Shown one piece after another: positions 1 through 8,475 of a stretch of 64,000 nucleotides of DNA. The stretch is taken from NCBI GenBank assembly GCA_029260765.1, contig JAJDCP010000013.1:1-64000 (forward strand), read 5' to 3'. The position numbers and the translations under genes were made by a program. Each line of letters opens with the position of its first letter. The stretch's first letter is position 1. Source of the DNA: Planctomycetota bacterium. Its GTDB lineage: Bacteria > Planctomycetota > J058 > JAJDCP01. The notes under the pieces were generated by a model, which saw only the letters and a list, made by a program, of their open reading frames with translations, did no database searches and was not told the origin of the DNA.

Positions 1-50
1 GGCTCGTGAGGGGGGCTGCGCGATCCTGGGACCCTGCACTTTCTCGAAGT

Positions 51-67
51 CGGACAAATTATGTCCG
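51..67. promoter_or_regulatory. Palindromic candidate operator upstream of WYL regulator
   Basis: A perfect inverted repeat, CGGACA-aatta-TGTCCG, ends 22 bases before the start codon of the WYL regulator. A TAGGAT box resembling a -10 element follows at 78-83, so the palindrome would overlie the -35 region. That placement is what a self-repressing regulator would use. The repeat is seen directly; the operator role is inferred. Confidence 0.4.
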
Positions 68-89
68 GTAGAGTGTCTAGGATGGGTAC

Positions 90-788
90 ATGAGAACGAA
101 TCATCAACGTCGCGAGGCGGTACTTCGACACGTGGCCGACGGGCACTTCACGGCCCAACAGCTGGGCGAGGCACTGGGCGTGTCGGTCCGAACGATCTAC
201 CGCGACGTCAAGGTGCTGCGCGGGCAAGGGCACACCATCGTCTCGGCGTCCGGCCAACGCGGCGGGTTCTGGTTGCACCATCAGAGCCAGCCGCTTCCGG
301 TGTCGCTGTCAGCGGAGGCCATTCGGGAGCTGGTCCTCCTGGGGCCTGCCGCCGGGGTCTCAACGAATACGCTCCGGGCCTTGCTCGACTGCCTGCCGGT
401 GCGGGCGCGCGCCGAGCTCGAGGCCGTGCTCTCGGCGACAGACTGGGGGCCACGTGAGTCCGTTCCTGCTGTGAACCCGACGGTCCGAGCCGACGTGATA
501 GAGGCGTTCGCGCGCCGGATTCCGTTGAGAATCCGATACAGGCTCGCCCCCGAGGAGCACGGGAAGGGGGCCGCGATCGTGTTGCGGCCAGTTGCGCTTC
601 GAGAGCGCGATGGCGTGTGGACGCTCGCTGGGCGAGGCGTCCGCGGCAAGGACCGGCAGGTGGTCACCGAGATTCGCCTCGACCGCATTCTTCGAACGCG
701 CTTCAGAAGGCCGTGGTCTGCGATCTACGACAGCACGTTTCGGCCGATAGACCCGAACCGGAACTTCCGGATCGTTGGCATGGAGTGA
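90..788 (+). CDS. HTH-WYL family transcriptional regulator
   Basis: A 232-residue regulator. The N-terminus (about 1-60) is a DeoR-like winged helix-turn-helix with the family phrase SVRTIYRDVKVLR. A linker follows, and the C-terminal half (about 130-230) matches a WYL ligand-binding domain, including IRYR and LRPVALRERDGVW. WYL proteins are usually repressors or activators sensing nucleotides or other ligands. The length is typical. The start has only a weak AGGA ahead of it and lies close to a TAGGAT box, so the transcript could be nearly leaderless. The palindrome at 51-67 suggests autoregulation. Targets are unknown; the tiny lipoprotein gene follows 42 bases downstream. Confidence 0.85.
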   Translation: MRTNHQRREAVLRHVADGHFTAQQLGEALGVSVRTIYRDVKVLRGQGHTIVSASGQRGGFWLHHQSQPLPVSLSAEAIRELVLLGPAAGVSTNTLRALLDCLPVRARAELEAVLSATDWGPRESVPAVNPTVRADVIEAFARRIPLRIRYRLAPEEHGKGAAIVLRPVALRERDGVWTLAGRGVRGKDRQVVTEIRLDRILRTRFRRPWSAIYDSTFRPIDPNRNFRIVGME

Positions 789-830
789 CGGACCGCGGGG
801 TGAGGCGATACCGGTTCAGCGGAGGATTCC

Positions 831-995
831 ATGACAACCACGCTTCTTCTGCTCGCCCTCGTCGCGTGCAAGGCCGATGGCCCGACAGAGACCGATGCGG
901 ACACCGACACCGACACCGACACCGAAGAGGACCGTGGTCGGTCCGATAGCCGTGTCGAAGGCCTCTCCAACGTGAGCGTCAGGGCTCAGAGATGA
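831..995 (+). CDS. Very small DTDTDT lipoprotein, possibly truncated
   Basis: A 54-codon gene with a good ribosome binding site (GGAGG at 821-825). The peptide begins with a hydrophobic stretch ending in a lipobox-like ALVAC, so Cys13 could be lipidated. It continues with a short Asp-Thr repeat (TDADTDTDTDTDTEED) and a polar tail. Asp-Thr linkers directly after the lipobox are common in large lipoproteins of Myxococcota-like bacteria, where a globular domain normally follows. Here the frame stops soon after the linker. It is either a minimal surface peptide or the surviving 5' end of a larger gene. Real translation is likely but unproven. Confidence 0.5.
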   Translation: MTTTLLLLALVACKADGPTETDADTDTDTDTEEDRGRSDSRVEGLSNVSVRAQR

Positions 996-1416
996 CCACA
1001 ATCATGGTTTCGAAGTGGCGCCAACGGGCGACCAGCCGCATGACCCGGGCATGTTAAGGTGCTCCCCCCGGATAGCGAGCTGGTTTCTCTCGCCCGGTCA
1101 CCAGCCTTCCTGCATTCCTTTCCGCCTGGTCTCCTCAGAGATTCTTCCGAACCACCGTCAGGCACGGCAAACGCAGCGTTCTCCAAAGCATCCGCAACCG
1201 TCGTGGATGCCCCAGAACGAACGCTGAGGTCAGCGACGTTGCCCGAGAGACCTGCCCGGGTCGCTCGTTGTTTTTTGGAATGCAGGAGCGCGCGCCAGTC
1301 CTGTCCCGTGCTTGTCGGGAAGCGCGCTGTAGTGGAGGTCTGCGACCGCCGAAAGGACCGATCTGCTGGGAAGCCGCGCCCACTGATCTCCATGCCCGCC
1401 TGCATGAGCGATGATC
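996..1416. other. Intergenic stretch without a convincing gene
   Basis: About 420 bases. Open frames exist on both strands, but none has a ribosome binding site, a recognisable domain or a natural amino-acid composition. If the preceding lipoprotein gene is truncated, this may be its decayed remainder. Confidence 0.4.
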
Positions 1417-1950
1417 TCAGTGGACTATGGCATCACCGACGCCCAAACGGCCAAAGGCATGGGACCGGTCCAGGCTGCACACACAGCTGTGAGCCCGGAC
1501 CTCGCGTACCACGACGCTTCCGACAATTTGGTGCCCGCGCAGGACAAGGAATCTTCTCCCGATCCCCACCCCTGCCTCGCGACCCACCGGCAGGGCACAT
1601 AACTCAGCGCGACCAAAGCGCAACGTGGCGCTGACAAATGTCACGATAGGAAACGGTGGCAGCAGCTCGTCCCACAGGACCGTCACCGTCCAACTCGTTG
1701 CGTCGAATTCCTCGCCGCCTTGACCGAGCTCCTGCAAGGTATCCAAGAAGCCCTGCGCCTCGTCGAGCAGCTGCCGCGCGCGCCGGATATCGGAGCGTAC
1801 GATCGGACTTCCGCTGCTCCACGAGGGAATGATCTGGCCGGCCTCCCCGATGGTTCGGTCAAGAGCCTCCCACAGGCTTGCGCTGTCCGCTGGCACCCCC
1901 TGGGCAAGAGTAGCGGAAACCAACACGGCCAAGACCAGCAAACTACGCAT
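1417..1950 (-). CDS. Secreted hypothetical protein
   Basis: A 177-residue frame with a clear N-terminal signal peptide (MRSLLVLAVLVSATLAQG) and a strong ribosome binding site (GAGGAG) before the ATG. Residues 20-95 look like an acidic helical segment (RRARQLLDEAQGFLDTLQEL). From about residue 100 the composition changes to Arg/Val/Gly-rich and looks less natural, so the 3' end may be frameshifted. No domain was recognised. It probably acts outside the cytoplasm; function unknown. Confidence 0.55.
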   Translation of the reverse strand: MRSLLVLAVLVSATLAQGVPADSASLWEALDRTIGEAGQIIPSWSSGSPIVRSDIRRARQLLDEAQGFLDTLQELGQGGEEFDATSWTVTVLWDELLPPFPIVTFVSATLRFGRAELCALPVGREAGVGIGRRFLVLRGHQIVGSVVVREVRAHSCVCSLDRSHAFGRLGVGDAIVH

Positions 1951-2175
1951 GGCAACTCCTCACGGGGTGTCTCCCACGCTCGCTGTCCCAGGTCATCGGT
2001 CGGTCATGGCACCCGCAGCTTCAGCGTTCGATGCGCCCGCACACTCTCCCGTCTTGCTGCCGAGCGCGCCGCATCAAGCAGGGGGCCGCGGCCACATCTT
2101 CGGGTCGTTGACGCGGCAGATTGCAAACCAGGGAAGTCCGTTCCGCTATGATGCCAAGACCCCCGCGGAGCCCCC

Positions 2176-2742
2176 ATGCACGAGCCAAAAACCTACCTCG
2201 CCCTCGGCGACAGCATGAGCATCGACTACTACACCGGTGTCGAAGGCGGCGGAGCCGTCCGCCAGTTCCATGCGCGGCTGCCCGCGGGCTGGCGCCTTGA
2301 GGACCGGACCGCCAACGGGGCCACGCTCGAGACGGTGCCCGTCCATCTGCGTGGTGACTTGATCACGCTGACGATCGGGGGGAACAACCTCCGCTTCATG
2401 CTCAAATCGAAGCGGCATGAAGAGCTCGCAGACTTTGCCCTGATGCATGCCGATGTGCTGGCACGCATCCGCGCTAAGAACCCAACATCTCTATTGATCG
2501 TCGGAAACGTGTACGCGCCGCAATTCCCGCTCGACCCAGAGCTCAGCGAGAGCCTGGGCGAAGCCAACGCGATCATTGCGAAGAACGTCGCAGCGGTCGA
2601 CGGCCAGCTCGTAGACATCCACAGCTGCTTCCTCGGACACGAGCAGACTTACCTGTGTGAGCTGATCGAGCCGACGCTGGCAGGCGCCCGCGCGATCGCC
2701 GAACTGTTTTGGAAGGTGTGGGATTCCAGAGCCGGTCGTTAG
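2176..2742 (+). CDS. SGNH/GDSL-like hydrolase lacking the usual His block
   Basis: A 188-residue protein with the SGNH block I (ALGDSMS, nucleophile Ser) at the N-terminus and block III (IGGNN) near residue 70. SGNH proteins are usually esterases or lipases. The C-terminal block V, normally D-x-x-H-P-N, aligns here to LIEPTLAGARAIAELFW, so the catalytic Asp and His are not visible. No signal peptide is seen, so it is probably cytoplasmic. A GGAG lies before the ATG. It runs towards ftsW, with stops 15 bases apart. It may be an inactive or altered member. Confidence 0.7.
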   Translation: MHEPKTYLALGDSMSIDYYTGVEGGGAVRQFHARLPAGWRLEDRTANGATLETVPVHLRGDLITLTIGGNNLRFMLKSKRHEELADFALMHADVLARIRAKNPTSLLIVGNVYAPQFPLDPELSESLGEANAIIAKNVAAVDGQLVDIHSCFLGHEQTYLCELIEPTLAGARAIAELFWKVWDSRAGR

Positions 2743-2757
2743 GCGGGACCCGACGCC

Positions 2758-3972
2758 TCAAGCCGCCGCGCAGGCTTCCACCGGCGGCACCACGGCCTGC
2801 TGGGCCGCCTCCTGCGCCTCTCTCGCCCAGCGCCGGCGTGTGCGGCGGGAGACGGTGGCGATGTTCAACAGCACACCCAGCCCGAGCATGCTGAAGAACA
2901 AGGACGAGCCACCGAAGCTCAAGAACGGCATGCTGATGCCCTTGGTCGGCACAGAGCTGGTCACCACAGCCATGTTGACGGCGGCCTGAAAACATAGCGC
3001 GAACACGACCGCGAACGCCATCAGGAAGCCGAGCTTGTCGGTGGTCTCACGCACGATGCGGTAGCCCAGGTAGAGCATGCCGGCGAACAGCAGCACGACG
3101 AACAGGGTGCCGACAAAGCCCAGCTCTTCCCCGAGCACGGCGAAGATGAAGTCGGTGTGTGCATCGGGCAGGTAGAGGAACTTCTGGTGGCCCGCACCCA
3201 GGCCGCGCCCGCTCCAGCCACCGGAGCCGAGCGCGATCAGCGATTGGTAGGGCTGGTAGCCCGCCCCGTCGAGGTGCTGCTCGGGCGCCAGCCAGGCGAG
3301 AATGCGCCACTGGATGTGGCTGAACTTGCTGAACATCACCAGTGAGCCCAAGGCCAGCGCGGGCGTGCCCAGCGTCACCAGCTGCCGCATGGGCACGCCG
3401 CCGACGAACAGCACCAGCACCGACAGTCCGCCGACGAACAGGGCTGTGCCGAAGTCGGGTGCGGCGGCGATCAGCGCGCAGGTCAGGCCGATGGCCAGCA
3501 GGCTGGGCACCGTGTCCCGCAAAAGCTCGAGCTTCTCGCGCTGGGCCAGGTAGACCGCCAGGCCGAGAGGCAGCAGCAGCTTGGCCATCTCCGACGGTTG
3601 TACTTGCACGCCGCCCACCCGGATCCAGCGCCAGACGTTGCGCACCGGTTGGCCGACGCCCGGGATCAGCACGCCCACCAGCAACAGCAGGCAGCCTGCC
3701 AGCGCCCAGGGAATCAGGCGGGCGAGCTTGCGGTAGTCGAAGCTCCAACAAAACACCAGGCCCAGCACCGAGACCAGGGCCCAGGTCACCTGGCGGCGGA
3801 AGAAGAAGGTCGGATCGCGGGCTTCGCCCTTCAGCCCGAGCCAGCTGGTCGAGAACACCATCACCAGGCCCAGCGACAGCAACACCGCAGTGATCGCCAA
3901 CATCGGGGCCAACGGCGACGGGCCAGGGGACAGATCCTGGGGAGGCAGAACGGCTTCGGCTTGGCGGCTCAC
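2758..3972 (-). CDS. ftsW: FtsW/RodA family SEDS peptidoglycan polymerase
   Basis: A 404-residue polytopic membrane protein with SEDS signatures: WRWIRVGGVQVQPSEMAKL, PDFGTA and the C-terminal FLSFGGSSLFF. SEDS proteins polymerise lipid II into glycan strands, working with a class B penicillin-binding protein. Its place in the operon with ftsI, murE, murF and mraY favours FtsW (septal) over RodA. It uses a GTG start after a clear AGGAG and begins 37 bases after the mraY stop. No murD lies between them and no murG or murC follows, so the classical cluster ends here. An Arg-rich cytoplasmic tail closes the protein. Confidence 0.92.
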   Translation of the reverse strand: MSRQAEAVLPPQDLSPGPSPLAPMLAITAVLLSLGLVMVFSTSWLGLKGEARDPTFFFRRQVTWALVSVLGLVFCWSFDYRKLARLIPWALAGCLLLLVGVLIPGVGQPVRNVWRWIRVGGVQVQPSEMAKLLLPLGLAVYLAQREKLELLRDTVPSLLAIGLTCALIAAAPDFGTALFVGGLSVLVLFVGGVPMRQLVTLGTPALALGSLVMFSKFSHIQWRILAWLAPEQHLDGAGYQPYQSLIALGSGGWSGRGLGAGHQKFLYLPDAHTDFIFAVLGEELGFVGTLFVVLLFAGMLYLGYRIVRETTDKLGFLMAFAVVFALCFQAAVNMAVVTSSVPTKGISMPFLSFGGSSLFFSMLGLGVLLNIATVSRRTRRRWAREAQEAAQQAVVPPVEACAAA

Positions 3973-4009
3973 GGTGTGGCTCCTGTGGGGACGACCGCCC
4001 CCGGATGGC

Positions 4010-5122
4010 TCAGAACTTCAGGCACAGCAGGGCGGCCCAGGCCAGGAACAGCCCGACGACCCAGAAGCGGAAGGTCACTTTCGACTCCGGCAGGCCGCCG
4101 AACTGGAAGTGGTGGTGGATCGGAGCTATGCGGAAGACGCGCTTGCCGGTCAGCTTGAAGGATCCGACCTGCAGCATGACACTCAGGGTTTCGATCACAA
4201 ACAGTCCGCCGGCCAGCGGCAGCAGCAGCTCCTGCTTGCAGATCAACGCCGAGGTCGCCAGCAGCGCGCCGATCGCCAGCGAGCCGGTATCTCCCAGGAA
4301 GATCTGGGCAGGATGGGCGTTGAACCACATGAAGCCGAGCAACGAGCCGGCCAGTGATCCCAGCACCACGGCCACCTCTCCGGCCGCAGGCACGTATGGG
4401 ACCAGCAGGAAAGTGGCGAAGTCGGCCCGCCCCACCAGGTAGGCGATGGCCGCAAACGTCAGCGCGACCAGGATGGCGAGCCCCGGCGCCAAGCCATCGA
4501 GGCCGTCGGTCAGGTTGACGCTGTTCGAGGTTCCGACCACCACGAACAGGGCGAAGAGCACGAATCCCAGGGGGCCCAGCGGGATCGACAGGCTCTTGAG
4601 GAAGGGCGGAAACAACGAGGTCCCCGGCAGCCAGGGATCGGCGCCGACGGCGCTGCCATGGGCCACCGTGTTGCTTCCCCAGAAGTAGTAGCCCAGCAGG
4701 CTGCTGCCTACCAACAGGCCGATCAGGCACAGCAGGCCCATCTTCTTGCGGGCGCTCATGCCTTTGCTGGCCTTGACCTTGAGTTTTTCCCAGTCGTCCG
4801 CCGCCCCGACCGCGCCCGCCAGCAGCGTGGCGCCGAGCAGCACGCCGACGTAGAGGTGCAGGCGGGCGAAAAGCAAACTCGAGAACAACACCGCGCCGAC
4901 CACCAGCACCCCTCCCATGGTCGGGGTGTTCTTCTTGCTCTGGTGCAGCTCGTTGAGCAGCTCGGAGTCGCTCTTGCTGGTGTCTTCACCGATCTTGCGC
5001 CGCAGCAGCAGGCGGATGGTCGGACGCCCGCAGATCACCACCGCCACGAAACCGGCAGCCAGAGCTGCGAGGATGCGGACGCTGATGGAGTCGAAGAAAG
5101 ACAGCTGCAGCAGCTCGATCAC
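4010..5122 (-). CDS. mraY: Phospho-N-acetylmuramoyl-pentapeptide transferase
   Basis: A 370-residue membrane enzyme that makes lipid I by moving phospho-MurNAc-pentapeptide onto undecaprenyl phosphate. Family motifs are clear: KKNTPTMGG, the catalytic DD pair in GAADDWEKL, NLTDGLDGLA, MWFNAHPAQIFLGDTGSLA and the PIHHHFQ loop. The best start is GTG at 5122, preceded by GGAGGA; its first bases form GTGA, overlapping the stop of the unknown upstream gene and implying translational coupling. Length is normal for the family, with a slightly long loop near residues 155-180. It is followed by ftsW. Confidence 0.95.
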   Translation of the reverse strand: MIELLQLSFFDSISVRILAALAAGFVAVVICGRPTIRLLLRRKIGEDTSKSDSELLNELHQSKKNTPTMGGVLVVGAVLFSSLLFARLHLYVGVLLGATLLAGAVGAADDWEKLKVKASKGMSARKKMGLLCLIGLLVGSSLLGYYFWGSNTVAHGSAVGADPWLPGTSLFPPFLKSLSIPLGPLGFVLFALFVVVGTSNSVNLTDGLDGLAPGLAILVALTFAAIAYLVGRADFATFLLVPYVPAAGEVAVVLGSLAGSLLGFMWFNAHPAQIFLGDTGSLAIGALLATSALICKQELLLPLAGGLFVIETLSVMLQVGSFKLTGKRVFRIAPIHHHFQFGGLPESKVTFRFWVVGLFLAWAALLCLKF

Positions 5123-5574
5123 GACACTTCCTCCAGGACACAAGGAGACAGAGACGAGGGCAGCGCCCGCAGGCGCCGTGGAGTGCGGCCACTGGGCCGG
5201 CGCGGAGGTTGTTCGGGAGCCTGCGCCTGGCCGTCACGTACGGTCAGGCCCCAACCGGGGTTGTCCGCTCCGGTGCCGGGACGCAGGCTGACCAGCCGGC
5301 GAGTCTCGCTGCGAGGTCGCATGGCCGGGGGCGCGGCAGGTTCCTCCAAGGGGGCTTCGGGCAAGCCTTGCAGCAAGCAGGCCAGCGCCTCGGGATCGGA
5401 GCCGCCGCGCTGCACCTCATCGACGAAGCCCTGCGGTAGCAGTCCGCGTTTGCCCAGGCGCAGCAGGCAGGCCAGCAGGCGTTCGTGGCGGATGCGGCTC
5501 TGCAGCAGCTGCGCGTAGAACTCCGCGTCGACGTTGCGTTGCTTGGCTGGTTTGTGTTTGCGGGCAAAGAACAT
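5119..5574 (-). CDS. Unrecognised 151 aa protein inside the cell-wall operon
   Basis: Starts at an ATG after AGGAG, 16 bases beyond the murF stop, and ends in a GTGA overlap with mraY, so it is translated as part of the operon. Residues 1-70 are helical and charged (FYAQLLQSRIRHERLLACLL). Residues 75-151 are rich in Pro, Arg and Ala and probably disordered. There is no signal peptide or membrane segment, so it is likely cytoplasmic. I recognise no family. The position between murF and mraY is normally empty in dcw clusters. A role as a regulator or scaffold of the Mur/division machinery is only an inference. Confidence 0.75.
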   Translation of the reverse strand: MFFARKHKPAKQRNVDAEFYAQLLQSRIRHERLLACLLRLGKRGLLPQGFVDEVQRGGSDPEALACLLQGLPEAPLEEPAAPPAMRPRSETRRLVSLRPGTGADNPGWGLTVRDGQAQAPEQPPRRPSGRTPRRLRALPSSLSPCVLEEVS

Positions 5575-5590
5575 ACGGGCTCCTGGAGCT

Positions 5591-6985
5591 TCAGGCGGCT
5601 GTGGCGGCAAAACGGGCACGGAGGGGCGGCAAGACCTGCTCGAGCCCCAGGCGTCGGGAGGCCTTGAGCAACACCGTGTCCCCCGGGCGCAGGCTGGCGA
5701 GCAGGGCATCTTCGAGCTGTGCGCGCGCGACCACGCACACCCGGCTCGAGGAAAGACCGCCCTCGCGTGCGCCGGCGGCGACGTCGTCGGCGAACTCGCC
5801 CACGCACAAGAGCTTGTCGAGTTGGGCGGCGGCGGCCTGGTGGCCGAGCCGGCGGTGGAAGCGGGAGCTGTCCGGGCCGAGCTCGAGCATGTCTCCCAGG
5901 CAGGCCACCCTGCGCTCGGGGAAACCGGCCAGCGCCTCGAGGGCCGCCTGCATCGACATCGGATTGGCGTTGTAGGCGTCGTCGATCAGGCGCAGGCCGC
6001 GCAGGTTCTCGATCCTTTGGCGTCCGCCGGGCAACTCTGCCTGGCAGGCGGCTTCGAATGCCTGTTGCAGGGGAACTCCCAGGGAGCGCGCCACGGCCAG
6101 CACTAGCAGCAGGTTGTCGAGCAGGCACGGGCTGTAGAGCTCGGCCTCCTGCTCGAGCAGGCCTTCGATGGCCAGCCGGCAGTGGCTTCCCTGGCGGGAG
6201 ACGATCCGGCCGCGCAGGCAGGAGTCGCTCAGTGCCCCGCTCAGCTCGAGGGGGATCCCGTCCCAGGCGAGCAGCTCGGCGGCCGCGACCACGCGTGGGT
6301 CGTTGCCGTTGGCAAAGCCGCGGCCTCCGGGCCGCAAGTGGCGGAACAGGCTGGACTTTTCCCGCGCGACGCCGGCGACGCTGCCCAGACCTTTGAGGTG
6401 TCCGGCGCCGACGGCGGTCAACATGCCGATGTCAGGCTCGACCAGGGCAGCCAGGCTGGCGATCTCCCCGGGGTTGTTGGTGCCGACCTCGCAGACGATG
6501 GCCTGGGTGTCGGCTTCGGCCTGCAGGAGCGTCAAGGGCACGCCGACGGCATTGTTGTAGCTGTGCGGGGCTTTGACAGTTCGCATTGAGGTGGCCAGCG
6601 CGGCGGCCAGCCACTCTTTGCTGGTGGTCTTGCCGACACTGCCCGTGATGGCGATGGTGGTCGCGCCGCTGCGGCGGCGGTTGTCGCGGCCGAGCGTGCC
6701 GAGGGCAGCCAGCGTGTCGAAGACAGGCAAGAGCCGGCCTGCGGGGAATTCGTGACCGCGAGCACGGGCGAAACCCAGCTCGACGACGCAGGCCAGGGCG
6801 CCCTGGGCCAACGCCTGCTGCACGAAGTCATGGCCGTCGCAGCGCTCGCCGCGCAAGGCGACGTAGAGGCTGCCGGGGCCGGCCTGGCGGGAGTCGCGCA
6901 CCACCTCGCGCACCCATCCAGCAGGATGTGAGGCAGGCGGGCAAGCCAGGAGCTCAGCGAGGGCGGACAGGCGGGTAGGGATCAC
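5591..6985 (-). CDS. murF: UDP-MurNAc-tripeptide--D-Ala-D-Ala ligase
   Basis: A 464-residue Mur ligase that adds D-Ala-D-Ala to complete the cytoplasmic pentapeptide precursor. Visible motifs are the P-loop AITGSVGKTTSKEW (about residues 112-125), the MurF-type NNAVGVPLTLL, and DDAYNANPMSMQAAL in the C-terminal domain. The length is typical. The start is GTG, and its bases form GTGA with the murE stop, so translation is coupled. It is followed after 16 bases by the unknown 151 aa gene. Confidence 0.95.
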   Translation of the reverse strand: MIPTRLSALAELLACPPASHPAGWVREVVRDSRQAGPGSLYVALRGERCDGHDFVQQALAQGALACVVELGFARARGHEFPAGRLLPVFDTLAALGTLGRDNRRRSGATTIAITGSVGKTTSKEWLAAALATSMRTVKAPHSYNNAVGVPLTLLQAEADTQAIVCEVGTNNPGEIASLAALVEPDIGMLTAVGAGHLKGLGSVAGVAREKSSLFRHLRPGGRGFANGNDPRVVAAAELLAWDGIPLELSGALSDSCLRGRIVSRQGSHCRLAIEGLLEQEAELYSPCLLDNLLLVLAVARSLGVPLQQAFEAACQAELPGGRQRIENLRGLRLIDDAYNANPMSMQAALEALAGFPERRVACLGDMLELGPDSSRFHRRLGHQAAAAQLDKLLCVGEFADDVAAGAREGGLSSSRVCVVARAQLEDALLASLRPGDTVLLKASRRLGLEQVLPPLRARFAATAA

Positions 6986-8475
6986 GAGAGCACCTTTCGC
7001 ATCGAGCGTGGCAGTCTGACGGGGTGGGAGTGGCTCTGCAGCCGGACGGCTTCGTCCAGCAGCACCTTGCGGTCACTGAAGGGCAGGCGGCGTGTGCCGA
7101 TGGTCTGGTGGGTCTCGTGACCCTTGCCCGCGATCAGCACGCAGTCGCCGGGGCGCGCTTCGAAGAGCGCTTCGCGGATGGCGGCGCGCCGATCGAGGCA
7201 GATGCGGGGCTTGCTGCGGAAGCCGGAGCAGATGTCCCGGGCGATGTCTTCGGGCTTCTCGGAGCGGGGGTTGTCGGAGGTCACAATGGAGACATCGGCC
7301 AGAGCATCAGCTACCCGGCCCATGCGTTCGCGCTTGCCGATATCGCGCTCGCCCCCGGCCCCGAAGACGACGATCAAGCGGCCGCGCAGACCGCTGCGCA
7401 GCGAGATCAGCACACGCTGCAGGCCATGGTCGGTGTGCGCGTAGTCGACCACAGTCGCGACGCCGGGCAGCGCTTGAACCAACTCACAGCGGCCGGGCAC
7501 AGGCGCCGGGCGGCTGAGGGCGCGAGCGATGGCCGCTGGTTCGAGACCCAGGGCGAGCGCGGCGCCCGCGGCCGCCAGGGCATTCTCGACGTTGTGCTCG
7601 CCGGGCATCGGCAGGTGCACGTCGTGCCGCGCGCCGCTCGCGAAGCACAGCTGGAAGTGCGTGCCGTCGAGCTGGTAGCGGGGACTCTCGGCCCACAGGG
7701 CAGCTTCGCTTCCGGAGCGCCGCGAGTAGCCGATCAGCTCGGCGGCCGTGCGCTCACGCAGCGCCCGGCCGCGGGGATCGTCCAGATTCAGCACGGCCGT
7801 CGACGTCGGGGCGAGCTGCTCGAACAGACGAGCCTTGGCGGCAAAGTACGCCTCGGGGGTCTTGTGGTAGTCGAGGTGGTCGCGGCTGAGGTTGGTGAAT
7901 ACGCCGACGGCAAACTCGAGCCCGGCGGTGCGGCCTTGATCGAGGGCGTGGGAGCTGACCTCCATCACGCAACGACGCTGGCCGGCGTCGCGGGCCAGGG
8001 CGAGCAGCCTCGCCAGAGTCAGGGGGTCGGGGGTGGTCATCGAGGCTTCGTGTTCGAGCCGCCCGATCGAGTAGCCACAGGTGCCGAGCAGCGCCGTCTG
8101 GGCGGCGCCCAGGATGCTGCGCAGCAGAAACCCGGTGGTGGTCTTGCCGTTGGTGCCGGTGATGCCGATCAGCTGCAGCTGGGCGTCTTCCAACCGGTGC
8201 CAGCGTGCGGCGGCCCGCGCCAGCAGTGCGCGCGCTTCGCCATACACCCAGCAGGGAACCGGCAGGCCGCACAGCGGTCGCTCGGCGATCACCGCGGCGG
8301 CGCCGCGTTCCACAGCGGCCGCTGCGAAGTCGTGGCCATCGCTGGCGCTGCCGTGCAGGGCAAAGAACAGGTGGCCGGGAGCGGTCTGGCGGCTGTCACA
8401 GCTGAGGCCACGGATCTCGAGGGCGCCGAAGTCCCCAGCGCTCAGATCGCTGCCGAACAGTTCTGCGAGTCTCAT
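6982..8475 (-). CDS. murE: UDP-MurNAc-L-Ala-D-Glu:2,6-diaminopimelate ligase
   Basis: A 497-residue Mur ligase adding the third amino acid of the stem peptide. It shows the ATP-binding GITGTNGKTTTGFLL, the EVSSHALDQGR motif, TNLSRDHLDYHK and VVDYAHTDHGLQ. The specificity motif is DNPR (in VTSDNPRSEKP), which in this family marks meso-diaminopimelate rather than lysine. The ATG overlaps the ftsI stop as ATGA, and its own stop overlaps the murF GTG. These overlaps fix both boundaries. Confidence 0.95.
   Translation of the reverse strand: MRLAELFGSDLSAGDFGALEIRGLSCDSRQTAPGHLFFALHGSASDGHDFAAAAVERGAAAVIAERPLCGLPVPCWVYGEARALLARAAARWHRLEDAQLQLIGITGTNGKTTTGFLLRSILGAAQTALLGTCGYSIGRLEHEASMTTPDPLTLARLLALARDAGQRRCVMEVSSHALDQGRTAGLEFAVGVFTNLSRDHLDYHKTPEAYFAAKARLFEQLAPTSTAVLNLDDPRGRALRERTAAELIGYSRRSGSEAALWAESPRYQLDGTHFQLCFASGARHDVHLPMPGEHNVENALAAAGAALALGLEPAAIARALSRPAPVPGRCELVQALPGVATVVDYAHTDHGLQRVLISLRSGLRGRLIVVFGAGGERDIGKRERMGRVADALADVSIVTSDNPRSEKPEDIARDICSGFRSKPRICLDRRAAIREALFEARPGDCVLIAGKGHETHQTIGTRRLPFSDRKVLLDEAVRLQSHSHPVRLPRSMRKVLS

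Noticed and set aside
1059..1634. A plus-strand frame of 191 codons before the SGNH gene
   Set aside because: It has no binding site or recognisable motif, is Arg/Pro/Ser-rich, and overlaps the better-supported secreted protein.
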